Source: Streptomyces sp. AC558_RSS880 (GTDB lineage: Bacteria; Actinomycetota; Actinomycetes; Streptomycetales; Streptomycetaceae). From it: 64,000 bases of DNA. Position numbers and translations under genes: made by a program. Positions 8,972 to 17,123 of the stretch are shown here, piece after piece; the first letter of the stretch is position 1, and every line of letters starts with the position of its first letter. Under the pieces are notes generated by a model. It had not been told where the DNA came from. It did no database searches and worked only from the letters and a program-made list of their open reading frames with translations. Where the stretch lies: NCBI RefSeq assembly GCF_019049255.1, contig NZ_JAGMUJ010000130.1, forward strand, positions 62,001-126,000. The letters run 5' to 3'.

Positions 8972-9985
8972 ATGGGCAGGCCCAGGATCAAGGACGTCGC
9001 GGAGTACGCCGGCGTCTCGGCGAAGACGGTGTCGAACGTCCTCAACGACTACGAGCACGTCTCCGAGCGGACCCGGGCCGCGGTGCGGGAGGCCATCGAC
9101 GCCCTCGGCTACCGGGTCAACATCGCCGGACGGCAACTGCGCCGGGGCCGTACGGGCATGATCGCGCTGGCCGTGCCGGACCTGGACGTCGCCTACTTCG
9201 CCGAGCTGGCCCGGCACGTCATGGCGGAGACCGAACGCCGGGGCAGCACCACGCTGCTGGTCGAGACCGGCGGACGGCACGAGAAGGAACTGGCCGCGGT
9301 GCGCGGGTTCGACGCCCAGTTCACCGACGGCGTCATCCTCTCGCCGCTCGCCCTGCTCCCCCGCGACCTGGCCGATCGCGACACCCGGCTGCCGCTGGTG
9401 CTGCTGGGCGAGTGCAACCTGCCCGGCAGCGCGGACCATGTGGCGATCGACAACGTGACGGCGGCGCGCGAGGCGACCGAGCACCTGCTGTCGCGGGGCC
9501 GCCGGCGCATCGCGGTGATCGGCGGTGATCTGCACGGGGCGCGGAACACCAGCCGGCTGCGCACGGTCGGCCACCAGGAGGCCCTGGCCGCGGCCGGGGT
9601 GGCGCTGCCGGACGAACTGGTCCTTCCGGTACCCGCGTTCCGCTGGGCCGACGGGGCCGCCGCCGCCCGCGCGCTGATGCGGTTGCCGGAGCGGCCGGAC
9701 GCGATGCTCTGCCTCAACGACCACTTGGCGCTCGGGGCGGTGCGGGCGCTCCACGAGGACGGCTGGTCGGTGCCCGGGGACCTCGACGTGGTCGGGTTCG
9801 ACGACATCGAGGCCACCCGGTTCAGCATCCCCACCATCACCACGGTCGCCCCGGACAAGCGCGGCATCGCGCGGCGGGCGGTGGAGCTGCTGCTGGACCG
9901 TATCGACGCGGGCGGATCCGGCGGGCCGGCGGTCGACGAGACGGCGGGGCACCGGCTGATCGTGCGGGAGAGCACGGGAGGATGA
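8972..9985 (+). CDS. LacI family repressor (LacI-A)
   Basis: A 337-aa LacI/GalR regulator. The N-terminal HTH reads IKDVAEYAGVSAKTVSNVL, followed by the hinge helix and a periplasmic-binding-protein-like sensor domain with the usual FDDIEATRF segment near the end. ATG at 8972 is preceded by AGAAGGGAAG. The frame is open far upstream, but that stretch is antisense to the GH2 gene. The divergent CUT1 operon and the perfect palindrome between them make this the likely repressor of the ATC|GAT boxes. The inducer is probably a sugar released by the pathway. Confidence 0.93.
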   Translation: MGRPRIKDVAEYAGVSAKTVSNVLNDYEHVSERTRAAVREAIDALGYRVNIAGRQLRRGRTGMIALAVPDLDVAYFAELARHVMAETERRGSTTLLVETGGRHEKELAAVRGFDAQFTDGVILSPLALLPRDLADRDTRLPLVLLGECNLPGSADHVAIDNVTAAREATEHLLSRGRRRIAVIGGDLHGARNTSRLRTVGHQEALAAAGVALPDELVLPVPAFRWADGAAAARALMRLPERPDAMLCLNDHLALGAVRALHEDGWSVPGDLDVVGFDDIEATRFSIPTITTVAPDKRGIARRAVELLLDRIDAGGSGGPAVDETAGHRLIVRESTGG

Positions 9986-10154
9986 GGGCCGGGCCGCTCG
10001 GGCCGTGCGCGCCACCGCGTTCGCGGGCCACGACGGTGGACGGCGACCGGCTCGCGGGACGACACTTCCCGTGACGGCACCGTCGCCGGCGCCCGGTGGC
10101 CCTCCGGCCCGGCGAGGCCTGTGGGGCCGTTCTCGACACGTCCCCGTTCACGCC

Positions 10155-10191
10155 TTGTCAGTGTCACGGAACGGCATGTATAACGTTGTAA
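10155..10191 (+). promoter_or_regulatory. Candidate lacI-B promoter with overlapping AAC|GTT operator
   Basis: TTGTCA (10155-10160) and TATAAC (10179-10184), 18 bp apart, form a plausible sigma-70-like promoter. The -10 element overlaps GTATAAC|GTTGTAA (10178-10191), a near-palindrome with an AAC|GTT core. A repressor bound here would block its own promoter about 100 bp before the GTG start at 10283, consistent with autoregulation by LacI-B. The rest of 9986-10282 holds no convincing gene. Confidence 0.6.
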
Positions 10192-10282
10192 AACTTGAGC
10201 CCAGCGGCTCGGCGCACGGCTCGTGGTGACGGCGCGCATCCGCACCGACCGACCGGGGCGGGCCGCTCACGAAGGGATTGCC

Positions 10283-11314
10283 GTGCGGGTCAGCCTCAAG
10301 GACGTCGCCGCGCACGCGGGGGTCTCCATCAAGACCGTCTCCAACGTGGTGAACAACTACCAGCACGTCACCCCGGCCATGCGCGAGCGTGTCCAGCGGT
10401 CCATCGACGCGCTCGGCTACCGGCCCAACCTCGCCGCCAGGCATCTGCGGAAAGGGCGTACGGGCATCATCGCACTCGCCCTGCCCGAACTCGGGAACCC
10501 CTACTTCGCCGAGCTGGCCGCCTCCGTCATCGACGCCGCGTCCGAGCACGACTACATCGTCCTGCTCGACCACACCGGGGGCATGCGCGAACAGGAACTG
10601 CTGGTGAGCCAGGGCTTCCGGGCCCGGGTCATCGACGGACTCATCCTCAGCCCCATCGAGCTGGAGACCGAGGACCTGCGCGACCGCGCCCAGGACGTGC
10701 CGCTGGTGCTGCTCGGGGAGCGGGACTACGACCTGCCGTACGACCACATCGCCATCGACAACGTGGCCGCGGCCCGCGCCGCCGTCCGGCACCTGATCGG
10801 TCTGGGGCGCCGGGAGGTGGCGTTCATCGGGGCCCGGCGCGGCCGCAGCGAGCCGGCGCAACTGCGCGTGCGCGGCTGGCGCGAGGAGCTCGGCGCGGCC
10901 GGACTGCCGGCCGACGAAGGGCTCGTCGCCGCCACCGACGGCTGGGGACACGCCGACGGGGCGCTGGCCATGAACCACATCCTCGACAGCGGACGGCGGC
11001 CCGACGCGGTGTTCGCCTACAACGACCCGATGGCGATCGGGGCGATGCGGGTGCTGCACGAACGGGGGCTGCGGGTACCGGAGGACATCGCCGTCGTCGG
11101 CTTCGACGACGTGATCGAGGGACGCTTCGGGGCGGTGACCCTCACGTCCGTGTCGCCGGACAAGGCCGCCATCGGCCGGCTGGCGGTGGAGTCGGTGCTC
11201 GCCCGCCTCAACGACCGGGCACCGGAACCGCGCCGGATCTGGGCGGACTATCGACTCGCCGAGCGGGAGAGCACGCTGGGGCGGACCGCGGCCGGGAAGG
11301 CGACGGACATCTGA
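10283..11314 (+). CDS. LacI family repressor (LacI-B)
   Basis: A 343-aa paralogue of LacI-A. HTH: LKDVAAHAGVSIKTVSNVV, then hinge helix (NLAARHLRKGRTG) and sensor domain ending GFDDVIEGRF. GTG at 10283, preceded by GAAGGGA, is preferred because it places the HTH at the very N-terminus; an in-frame GTG at 10223 would add 20 residues. The recognition helix differs from LacI-A mainly by Ile in place of Ala before KTVSNV, and nearby boxes differ in one base per half-site. It is therefore assigned to the AAC|GTT boxes at 10178, 12150 and 24513. Confidence 0.92.
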   Translation: MRVSLKDVAAHAGVSIKTVSNVVNNYQHVTPAMRERVQRSIDALGYRPNLAARHLRKGRTGIIALALPELGNPYFAELAASVIDAASEHDYIVLLDHTGGMREQELLVSQGFRARVIDGLILSPIELETEDLRDRAQDVPLVLLGERDYDLPYDHIAIDNVAAARAAVRHLIGLGRREVAFIGARRGRSEPAQLRVRGWREELGAAGLPADEGLVAATDGWGHADGALAMNHILDSGRRPDAVFAYNDPMAIGAMRVLHERGLRVPEDIAVVGFDDVIEGRFGAVTLTSVSPDKAAIGRLAVESVLARLNDRAPEPRRIWADYRLAERESTLGRTAAGKATDI

Positions 11315-11926
11315 CGTACCGGGCGTGCCGCGTCCGGGCACGTCACGGGCGGTGCCCGCGACTTCGGAACGGGCCCGCGCCGGGGGCACCGCCGCGTGTG
11401 CCTGCGGGTCGGCAGTACTCGCGACACGCCTGCGGCAGTGCCGTCGGGGGCGGCCGACACGCCGAAGCCCTTGAGCGGGGGCGCCCTCCGACACACCGAC
11501 CACCGGGCGGAAACACCGCGACGGCGCTCACGGAGGCGGGGCCGGCCCGCGCTCGAACGCGCCTGCGGTGCCGCACACCGGATCGGCCGGGGCCGGGCCG
11601 AGTGAGCGCGTCGGCACGCGACACGCGTGCGGAACCGGCGCGCGGCCTTCCGTGTCCATGAGCGCCCGACACGCCGGGAGTCGGCAGGCCTGTGGCTGCT
11701 GGATGCTCTCGGTGGGACGGGAGGGGTTTCACGAAGCCCGGCACCACGGGGTACCTCCCAGACCCTTGAAACACCGGGAGGAGGAGCACGACGGCCCGTG
11801 GTCGACGGCAGTGGGCGGACACCACCATGCGCCTTTGTCGCCCCCGTGAGTGCTCAAGTCGGCGACCGGTGGCGCGAGTTCCGCGGATCGGGTCCGCCCC
11901 GGACCGCCGGGGCCGGGGCCCGGCCT
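11315..11926. other. Gene-free stretch after lacI-B
   Basis: I find no convincing gene in the left part of the 960-bp gap between lacI-B and the CUT2 operon. Open frames here lack ribosome-binding sites and recognisable protein families. It holds a weak hairpin after lacI-B (CGTGCC 11324-11329 with GGCACG 11337-11342) and a hairpin CCTCCC-N16-GGGAGG (11754-11781) in a GGGGTACCTCCC context that resembles small dispersed Streptomyces repeats. Confidence 0.5.
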
Positions 11927-11955
11927 CCGCCGGCACACGCGCCGTGTGCCGGCGG
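11927..11955. repeat. Perfect 13-bp stem hairpin in the CUT2 upstream region
   Basis: CCGCCGGCACACG (11927-11939), loop CGC, CGTGTGCCGGCGG (11943-11955). It is followed six bases later by another long hairpin. It could be a terminator for lacI-B transcripts, a structured 5' leader of the importer mRNA, or a dispersed repeat; there is no T-tract. Confidence 0.7.
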
Positions 11956-11960
11956 GGCTT

Positions 11961-12000
11961 CGTGTGCGCGGGACCGGAGCCCGGTCCCCCCGCGCACACG
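11961..12000. repeat. Long bulged hairpin next to 11927-11955
   Basis: The outer 10-bp stem CGTGTGCGCG/CGCGCACACG encloses a C-bulge and an inner 7-bp stem GGACCGG/CCGGTCC with loop AGC. Its outer arm partly repeats the GTGTG sequence of the preceding hairpin, which suggests a duplicated palindromic unit. Confidence 0.65.
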
Positions 12001-12038
12001 CCGTACGCCGGCGGCGATCCGCGGTGTGCGGGCAAGGC

Positions 12039-12060
12039 GCAGGGCAAGCGCTTGCCCTGC
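12039..12060. repeat. Perfect 22-bp palindrome without spacer
   Basis: GCAGGGCAAGC followed directly by GCTTGCCCTGC. With no loop it fits a dimeric protein-binding site better than an RNA terminator. It lies 90 bp before the hybrid LacI box and about 214 bp before the importer start. A binding protein cannot be named; it matches neither LacI code. Confidence 0.65.
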
Positions 12061-12149
12061 CGGACGGCGGCCCGGGCGGCGCCGGAACGGGCCGTCGCCT
12101 CCCCGCTCCGTTCGCTTCGCACCTTGTGCACAGGGGGTTTACAGCCCCC

Positions 12150-12163
12150 TTCCAACGATGTAA
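12150..12163. promoter_or_regulatory. Hybrid LacI operator before the CUT2 importer operon
   Basis: TTCCAAC|GATGTAA. The left half is identical to the half-site of the AAC|GTT palindrome at 24513, and the right half to that of the ATC|GAT palindrome at 8849. It lies 110 bp before the binding-protein start. A further pair TTTACA (12138-12143) and TGTAAA (12159-12164) overlaps it. This arrangement suggests control by both repressors. Confidence 0.6.
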
Positions 12164-12273
12164 AACCTCCTTGCGGCGCACCGGACGCCGCTTCGCACAG
12201 GGGGAGCAGCTCCACATCTGCGCGTCCTTCGGCTCCCCAGTTCCCTTTCAGCGTCACCCGGATCGGGGTCACC

Positions 12274-13371
12274 ATGCAGCGCACCACTCACCGTTCCCTC
12301 CTCCTCGCCCGTCCCGTGGTCGTGGCCTTGGCCGCCGCCGTGGCCCTGACCGCCACCTCCTGCGCCAAGTCGGAGGACGACGCGTCGGACAGCAAGAAGT
12401 CCACGGAGGCCGCCGCCGACGCCGGCCAGAAGGTCGTCACACCGAAGCCGGGCAGCAAGACCTGCACCATCGACGCCTACGGCGGCGAGAAGATCGACCT
12501 GAAGGACGCCACGATCGGCTTCTCCCAGTCGGAGAAGGAGGCCAACCCGTTCCGCATCGCGGAGACGCAGTCCATCAAGGACGAGGCCGCCAAGAGAGGC
12601 GTCAAGCTGCTCACCGCCAACGCCCAGTCGCAGTTCTCCAAGCAGATCAGTGACGTCCAGGACCTCCTCGCCAAGGGCGCCGACCTGCTGGTGATCGCCC
12701 CGCTCAACTCCGACGGCTGGGACCCGGTCCTGCAGGCCGCCGCGGCGAAGAAGGTCCCGATCGTCACCATCGACCGCAAGATCAACGCCACGGCCTGCAA
12801 GGACTACGTCTCCTTCATCGCCTCGGACTTCGTCGAGCAGGGCCGCCGTGCCGCCGACCAGATGATCGAGGCCACCGGCGGCAAGGGCGAGGTCGCCATC
12901 CTGCTGGGCTCGGCCGGGAACAACGTCACCACCGAGCGCACCCAGGGCTTCAAGGAGCGCGTCGCCGAGAAGGCCCCCGATCTGAAGGTCGTCTTCGAGC
13001 AGACCGGTGACTTCACCCGTGAGAAGGGCCAGCAGGTCACCGAGCAGCTCATCCAGTCCAAGCCCGGCATCAAGGGCATCTACGCGGAGAACGACGAGAT
13101 GGGCCTGGGCGCGGTGGCCGCGCTCAAGGGCGCCGGCAAGAAGGCCGGCGCCATCAAGATCGTCACGGTCGACGGCACGCGCAACGCCGTCCAGGGCGTC
13201 GTCGACGGCTGGATCAGCGGCGTCATCGAGTCCAACCCGAGGTTCGGCCCGCTGGCGTTCCAGACGCTGGACACCTTCACCCAGGGCAAGGAAGTCCCCC
13301 AGGACATCGTGATCCAGGACAGCGCCTACGACGCCGACAACGCCGAGCAGGACCTCGGCAAGGCCTACTGA
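12274..13371 (+). CDS. ytfQ: Galactofuranose-type sugar-binding lipoprotein (YtfQ-like, CUT2)
   Basis: A 365-aa periplasmic-binding-protein-I fold lipoprotein; lipobox TATSC falls at about residue 28. The mature part starts ATIGFSQSEKEANPFR and contains QTGDFTREKG and ENDEMGLGA, patterns shared with E. coli YtfQ, which binds furanose forms of galactose. The order binding protein-ATPase-permease-permease equals ytfQ-ytfR-ytfT-yjfF. ATG at 12274 has a GGGG-rich weak Shine-Dalgarno. A xylose, arabinose or ribose binder remains possible, but the tandem permeases favour the furanose type. Confidence 0.88.
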   Translation: MQRTTHRSLLLARPVVVALAAAVALTATSCAKSEDDASDSKKSTEAAADAGQKVVTPKPGSKTCTIDAYGGEKIDLKDATIGFSQSEKEANPFRIAETQSIKDEAAKRGVKLLTANAQSQFSKQISDVQDLLAKGADLLVIAPLNSDGWDPVLQAAAAKKVPIVTIDRKINATACKDYVSFIASDFVEQGRRAADQMIEATGGKGEVAILLGSAGNNVTTERTQGFKERVAEKAPDLKVVFEQTGDFTREKGQQVTEQLIQSKPGIKGIYAENDEMGLGAVAALKGAGKKAGAIKIVTVDGTRNAVQGVVDGWISGVIESNPRFGPLAFQTLDTFTQGKEVPQDIVIQDSAYDADNAEQDLGKAY

Positions 13372-13381
13372 TCCCGCTCCG

Positions 13382-13402
13382 GGGCCCGGCCCGCCCGGGC
13401 CC
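13382..13402 (+). terminator. Intercistronic hairpin after the ytfQ-like gene
   Basis: GGGCCCGG, 5-nt loop, CCGGGCCC in the 68-bp gap between binding-protein and ATPase genes. No T-tract. Such hairpins often stabilise or partially terminate so that binding protein is made in excess of the membrane parts; that role is inferred. Confidence 0.55.
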
Positions 13403-13439
13403 TCGTCCGTCCGTCACCACTTTCTTCCTGGAGGCACAG

Positions 13440-14999
13440 GTGGCTCCCCCCGCCGAAGTCCTCGCCGTCCGCGGACTGAGCAAGTCCTTCCCCGGCGTCC
13501 GGGCCCTGGACGACGTGGACCTGACCCTGCACCCCGGTGAGGTCCACGCCCTGATCGGCGAGAACGGCGCCGGCAAGTCGACCCTCATCAAACTCCTCAC
13601 CGGGGTCTACCGGCCCGACGCCGGTGACATCGTTTTCCAGGGCCGTGAAGTCTCCTTCGCCACGCCGCTGGAGGCCCAGAAGGCCGGGATCTCGACCATC
13701 TACCAGGAGGTCAACCTCATCCCGCTGCTGAGCGTGGCCCGCAACCTCTTCCTGGGCCGCGAGCCGCGCAGCCGTTTCGGCCTGCTGGACTTCGCCCGCA
13801 TGAACCGGGAGGCCGAACAGGCTTTGCGCGCCTACGGCGTCCGGGTGGACGTCCGCCGGCCGCTGCGGACCCTCGGTGTCGGCGCGCAGCAGATGGTCGC
13901 CCTGGCCCGTGCCGTGGCGAGCGAGGCCCGGATCGTCATCATGGACGAGCCGACCTCGTCCCTGGAACCGCGGGAGGTCGAGACGCTGTTCTCGGTCATC
14001 CGCCGGCTGCGCGACGAGGGCATCGCCGTCGTCTACGTCAGCCACCGCCTCGACGAGCTGTACGCCGTGTGCGACACGGTCACCGTGCTGCGCGACGGCC
14101 GTCGCGTGCACCACGGACGCCTCGCCGACCTCGACCGGCTCTCCCTGGTCTCCACCATGCTGGGCCGGGAGCTGGGCGAGGTCCGCCAGGAGGGCCTGAC
14201 GAAGTTCACCGGCGACCACCACGCCACCGACAGCCGACCGGTGCTGGAGGCCCGCGAACTGACGGTCCCGCACAAGCTGCACGACGTGTCCCTGAGCATC
14301 CGTCCCGGCGAGGTCGTCGGTCTCGGCGGGCTGCTCGGCTCCGGACGCACCGAGACCGCGAAGGCCATCTCCGGTGCGCTGTCCACCAGTTCGGGCAGTG
14401 TGGTGGTGGCCGGGGTCCCGCTGCGCGGCGGCTCCACCCCCGCCGCCATCCGGGCGGGCATCAGCCTGCTGCCCGAGGACCGCAAGAGCGAGGGCATCGT
14501 GCCCGGCCTGTCGGTCCGCGAGAACATCTCGCTGGCCGTCCTGCCCCGGCTCTCCCGCTTCGGCCTGGTCTCCGAGGCACGCGTCGACAGCATCGTGGAC
14601 ACCTTCGTCGAGCGGCTGCGCATCAAGGCGTCCTCGCCGCAGCAGAAGGTCGGCGAACTCTCCGGCGGCAACCAGCAGAAGGTGCTGCTCGCCCGCTGGC
14701 TGGCGATGAACCCCAAGGTCCTGCTCCTGGACGAGCCCACCCGGGGCATCGACGTCGGGGCCAAGGCCGAGGTGCAGAAACTCGTGGACGAACTGGCCGC
14801 GGACGGCCTGGGCGTCCTGCTCATCTCCTCCGACCTGGAGGAACTGATCGAAGGGTCCGACCGCGTGGTCGTACTGAAGGACGGTGCGGTCGTCGGCGAG
14901 CTGACCGGCGACGAGGTCACCGAGGACAAGCTGATGCGGACCATCGCCGGGCACGCCCCGGACCGGGACGCGGTCGAGGAGGCGGCCACCGATGGCTGA
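13440..14999 (+). CDS. ytfR: Sugar ABC transporter ATPase with two nucleotide-binding domains (YtfR-like)
   Basis: A 519-aa cytoplasmic ATPase with two fused ABC domains, as in CUT2 systems. Domain 1 has Walker A GENGAGKST and Walker B IVIMDEPTSSLE. Domain 2 has a degenerate Walker A region (GGLLGSGRTE), signature LSGGNQQKV and Walker B LLLDEPTRGID. An asymmetric pair of sites is normal for this family. The GTG start at 13440 follows GGAGG by 5 nt. The stop overlaps the next gene by 8 bp, so translation is coupled. It energises the two permeases that follow. Confidence 0.93.
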   Translation: MAPPAEVLAVRGLSKSFPGVRALDDVDLTLHPGEVHALIGENGAGKSTLIKLLTGVYRPDAGDIVFQGREVSFATPLEAQKAGISTIYQEVNLIPLLSVARNLFLGREPRSRFGLLDFARMNREAEQALRAYGVRVDVRRPLRTLGVGAQQMVALARAVASEARIVIMDEPTSSLEPREVETLFSVIRRLRDEGIAVVYVSHRLDELYAVCDTVTVLRDGRRVHHGRLADLDRLSLVSTMLGRELGEVRQEGLTKFTGDHHATDSRPVLEARELTVPHKLHDVSLSIRPGEVVGLGGLLGSGRTETAKAISGALSTSSGSVVVAGVPLRGGSTPAAIRAGISLLPEDRKSEGIVPGLSVRENISLAVLPRLSRFGLVSEARVDSIVDTFVERLRIKASSPQQKVGELSGGNQQKVLLARWLAMNPKVLLLDEPTRGIDVGAKAEVQKLVDELAADGLGVLLISSDLEELIEGSDRVVVLKDGAVVGELTGDEVTEDKLMRTIAGHAPDRDAVEEAATDG

Positions 15000-15954
15000 A
15001 GCCACCCTCAGGACCGTCCCGCTGGACAGGGCCCGCGTCCTGCAGTGGCTGCAGACGTACGGCGTCTACGCCGGCGTGGCGCTGCTGCTCGTCGTCAACA
15101 TCGTCATCACCCCGCACTTCCTGTCCGCGGAGAACTTCCGCACCCAGGCCGTGCAGGTCGCCCCCGTCATCATCGTCGCGCTCGGCATGGCCCTGGTCAT
15201 CGGCACCGAGGGCGTCGACCTCTCGGTCGGCGCGGTGATGGCCCTGGCGGCCTCGGTGACGGCCCTCTACCTCGGCTACGGTCTGGTGCCGGCGCTGCTC
15301 GTGGTGGCGGTGTTCGCCGCGGGCGTCGGACTGGCCAACGGGGCGCTGGTCGCGCTCGTCGGGGTGCAGCCGATCGTGGCGACACTGGCGCTCATGGTCG
15401 GCGGCCGGGGCCTCGCCCTGGTGCTGCTCCCCCAGCTGGAGGACCTGCGCAACCCGTCGCTGGCCTCCCTGGGGTCGGGCGACGTGCTGGGCGTCCCGTA
15501 TCTGATCCTGATCGCCGCCGTCCTGGCACTGCTGGTGGCCTTCGTCGTCCGCCGCACCACCTTCGGACGGCAGCTCCTCGCCATCGGCGACAGCCGTCCC
15601 GCGGCGCAGCTCGCCGGGCTGCCGGTACGGCGCGTGCTGATCATCGTGTACGTCGTCTGCGCGCTGCTCGCCGCCGTGGCGGGCGTCCTGGCCACCGCGC
15701 GGCTGCAGGCCAGCGACCCGACGTCGCTGGGCAATCTGATGGAGCTGTCCGCCATCACCGCCGTCGTGGTCGGCGGGACACCGCTGACCGGCGGCCGGGT
15801 GAACATCGCCGGCACCGTGGCGGGAGCCGTCCTCATCCAGCTGCTCACCGCCACCCTCATCAAGCACGATCTGCCGCCCTCCTGGACCCAGATCGCGCAG
15901 GCCATAGTGATCGTCGCCGCGGTCTACGCGGCACGGGGACGGGGGAAGCGATGA
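14992..15954 (+). CDS. ytfT: Sugar ABC transporter permease (YtfT-like)
   Basis: A 320-aa branched-chain/ribose-type permease with about eight to ten helices. The conserved IGTEGVDLSVGAVMALA and VVGGTPLTGGRVNIAGT segments are those of the RbsC superfamily. It overlaps the ATPase gene (ATGGCTGA) and the next permease (ATGA). Two non-identical permeases in tandem are the hallmark of YtfQRT-YjfF systems rather than of ribose or xylose importers, which use one permease as a homodimer. Confidence 0.92.
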   Translation: MAEATLRTVPLDRARVLQWLQTYGVYAGVALLLVVNIVITPHFLSAENFRTQAVQVAPVIIVALGMALVIGTEGVDLSVGAVMALAASVTALYLGYGLVPALLVVAVFAAGVGLANGALVALVGVQPIVATLALMVGGRGLALVLLPQLEDLRNPSLASLGSGDVLGVPYLILIAAVLALLVAFVVRRTTFGRQLLAIGDSRPAAQLAGLPVRRVLIIVYVVCALLAAVAGVLATARLQASDPTSLGNLMELSAITAVVVGGTPLTGGRVNIAGTVAGAVLIQLLTATLIKHDLPPSWTQIAQAIVIVAAVYAARGRGKR

Positions 15955-16988
15955 CCGCCACGAAGACGGACGCCCCGCCGGCCGCGGCCGGCGACGAGAA
16001 GCCGGCGGCGGCCGGCGGGCCCGTGGGCCCCGCGCGCTCCGAGCGGGTGAGCGCGCTGGTCCAGCAGCACGGCGCGCTGGCGGTGCTGGTGGTGGTCTCC
16101 CTGGTGGCGTCGTTCAGCTTCGACTCCTTCGCCACCGGGGACAACGTCAGCAACATGGCGACGAGTTCGGCGTTCCTGGCGATCGTCGCGCTCGGCATGA
16201 CCTTCGTGATCATCACCGGGGGCATCGACCTGTCGGTCGGCTCGCTGTTCGCGCTGGGCGGGGTCCTGGCGGCCTGGGGTTCGCGGCACGGCACCCTGGT
16301 GGCCCTGCTGCTGCCGCTGGTGGTGTGCGGGGCGATCGGTGTCGTCAACGGGCTGCTGGTGGCCCGCTCCCGGCTGGCGCCGTTCATCGTCACCCTGGCG
16401 GCCATGCTCGGTGCGCGCGGCCTGATGCTGGCGCTCACCGACGAGGGCGCCGACACGTACCTGATCGGCAAGGGCTCGTTCCTGGCCGAGCTCGGTCAGG
16501 GCACCACCTTCGGTCTCGGCAATCCCGTGTGGATCACGCTGGCGCTGTTCGTCGCCGGGGCCGTCGTCCTGCGCCGCACGCGGTTCGGGCAGCACGTGTA
16601 CGCGGTCGGCGGCAACGAGGACGCGGCGGCGCTGATGGGCGCCCCGGTGGCCCGCACCAAGATCCTCGTCTACACCCTGTCCGGGGTGCTGGCGGGACTG
16701 GCCGGCGCGCTCAACGCGGCCTGGCTCGCCTCCGGGGTGACCATTCTCGGCAACGGCATGGAGCTGGAGGCCATCTCCGCCGTCGTCATCGGCGGCACCC
16801 TGCTCACCGGCGGGCTCGGCTACGTCAGCGGCTCGCTGGTCGGTGTGCTGCTGCTCAAGGTGATCCAGAACGTGATCAACCAGATCGGCTCCCTGGACTC
16901 CTCCTACCAGCAGGTCGTCAGCGGCGCCTTCCTGGCCGTCGTCGTCATCGCCCAGACCTGGCTGGGCCGCAGACGGCAGCTGATATGA
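15951..16988 (+). CDS. yjfF: Sugar ABC transporter permease (YjfF-like)
   Basis: About 345 aa. A soluble N-terminal extension of about 40 residues rich in Ala and Pro is followed by an RbsC-type membrane domain with FVIITGGIDLSVGSLFALGG and VVIGGTLLTGGLGYVSGS. ATG at 15951 overlaps the ytfT-like stop by 4 bp (ATGA); the frame is open further upstream but is antisense-like noise inside the previous gene. It forms the heterodimeric channel with the preceding permease. Last gene of the importer operon; a hairpin and 135 bp separate it from the GH2 gene. Confidence 0.92.
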   Translation: MTATKTDAPPAAAGDEKPAAAGGPVGPARSERVSALVQQHGALAVLVVVSLVASFSFDSFATGDNVSNMATSSAFLAIVALGMTFVIITGGIDLSVGSLFALGGVLAAWGSRHGTLVALLLPLVVCGAIGVVNGLLVARSRLAPFIVTLAAMLGARGLMLALTDEGADTYLIGKGSFLAELGQGTTFGLGNPVWITLALFVAGAVVLRRTRFGQHVYAVGGNEDAAALMGAPVARTKILVYTLSGVLAGLAGALNAAWLASGVTILGNGMELEAISAVVIGGTLLTGGLGYVSGSLVGVLLLKVIQNVINQIGSLDSSYQQVVSGAFLAVVVIAQTWLGRRRQLI

Positions 16989-16999
16989 GGCCCCGGACT

Positions 17000-17031
17000 C
17001 GGCGGCGGGCCGCTGAAGGCTCCCGCCGCCG
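17000..17031 (+). terminator. Hairpin after the importer operon
   Basis: CGGCGGCGGG, 12-nt loop, CCCGCCGCCG, just after the yjfF-like stop. No T-tract. Since the GH2 gene starts 93 bp later without an obvious LacI box, partial read-through from the importer operon is plausible. Confidence 0.5.
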
Positions 17032-17123
17032 CGTCCGGCAACCGGCGGCCGGTCACGCTCCACCGCGCGACCGGCCGCTTCCGCACGCGCACGTCTCCCA
17101 CCCCCACTTCCCGAGGAGTGACG

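Noticed and set aside
11343..12287. A minus-strand frame of about 314 codons covering the leader of the CUT2 operon
   Set aside because: No ribosome-binding site, low-complexity Arg/Pro/Ala-rich product, and it crosses the strong palindromes and the LacI box.
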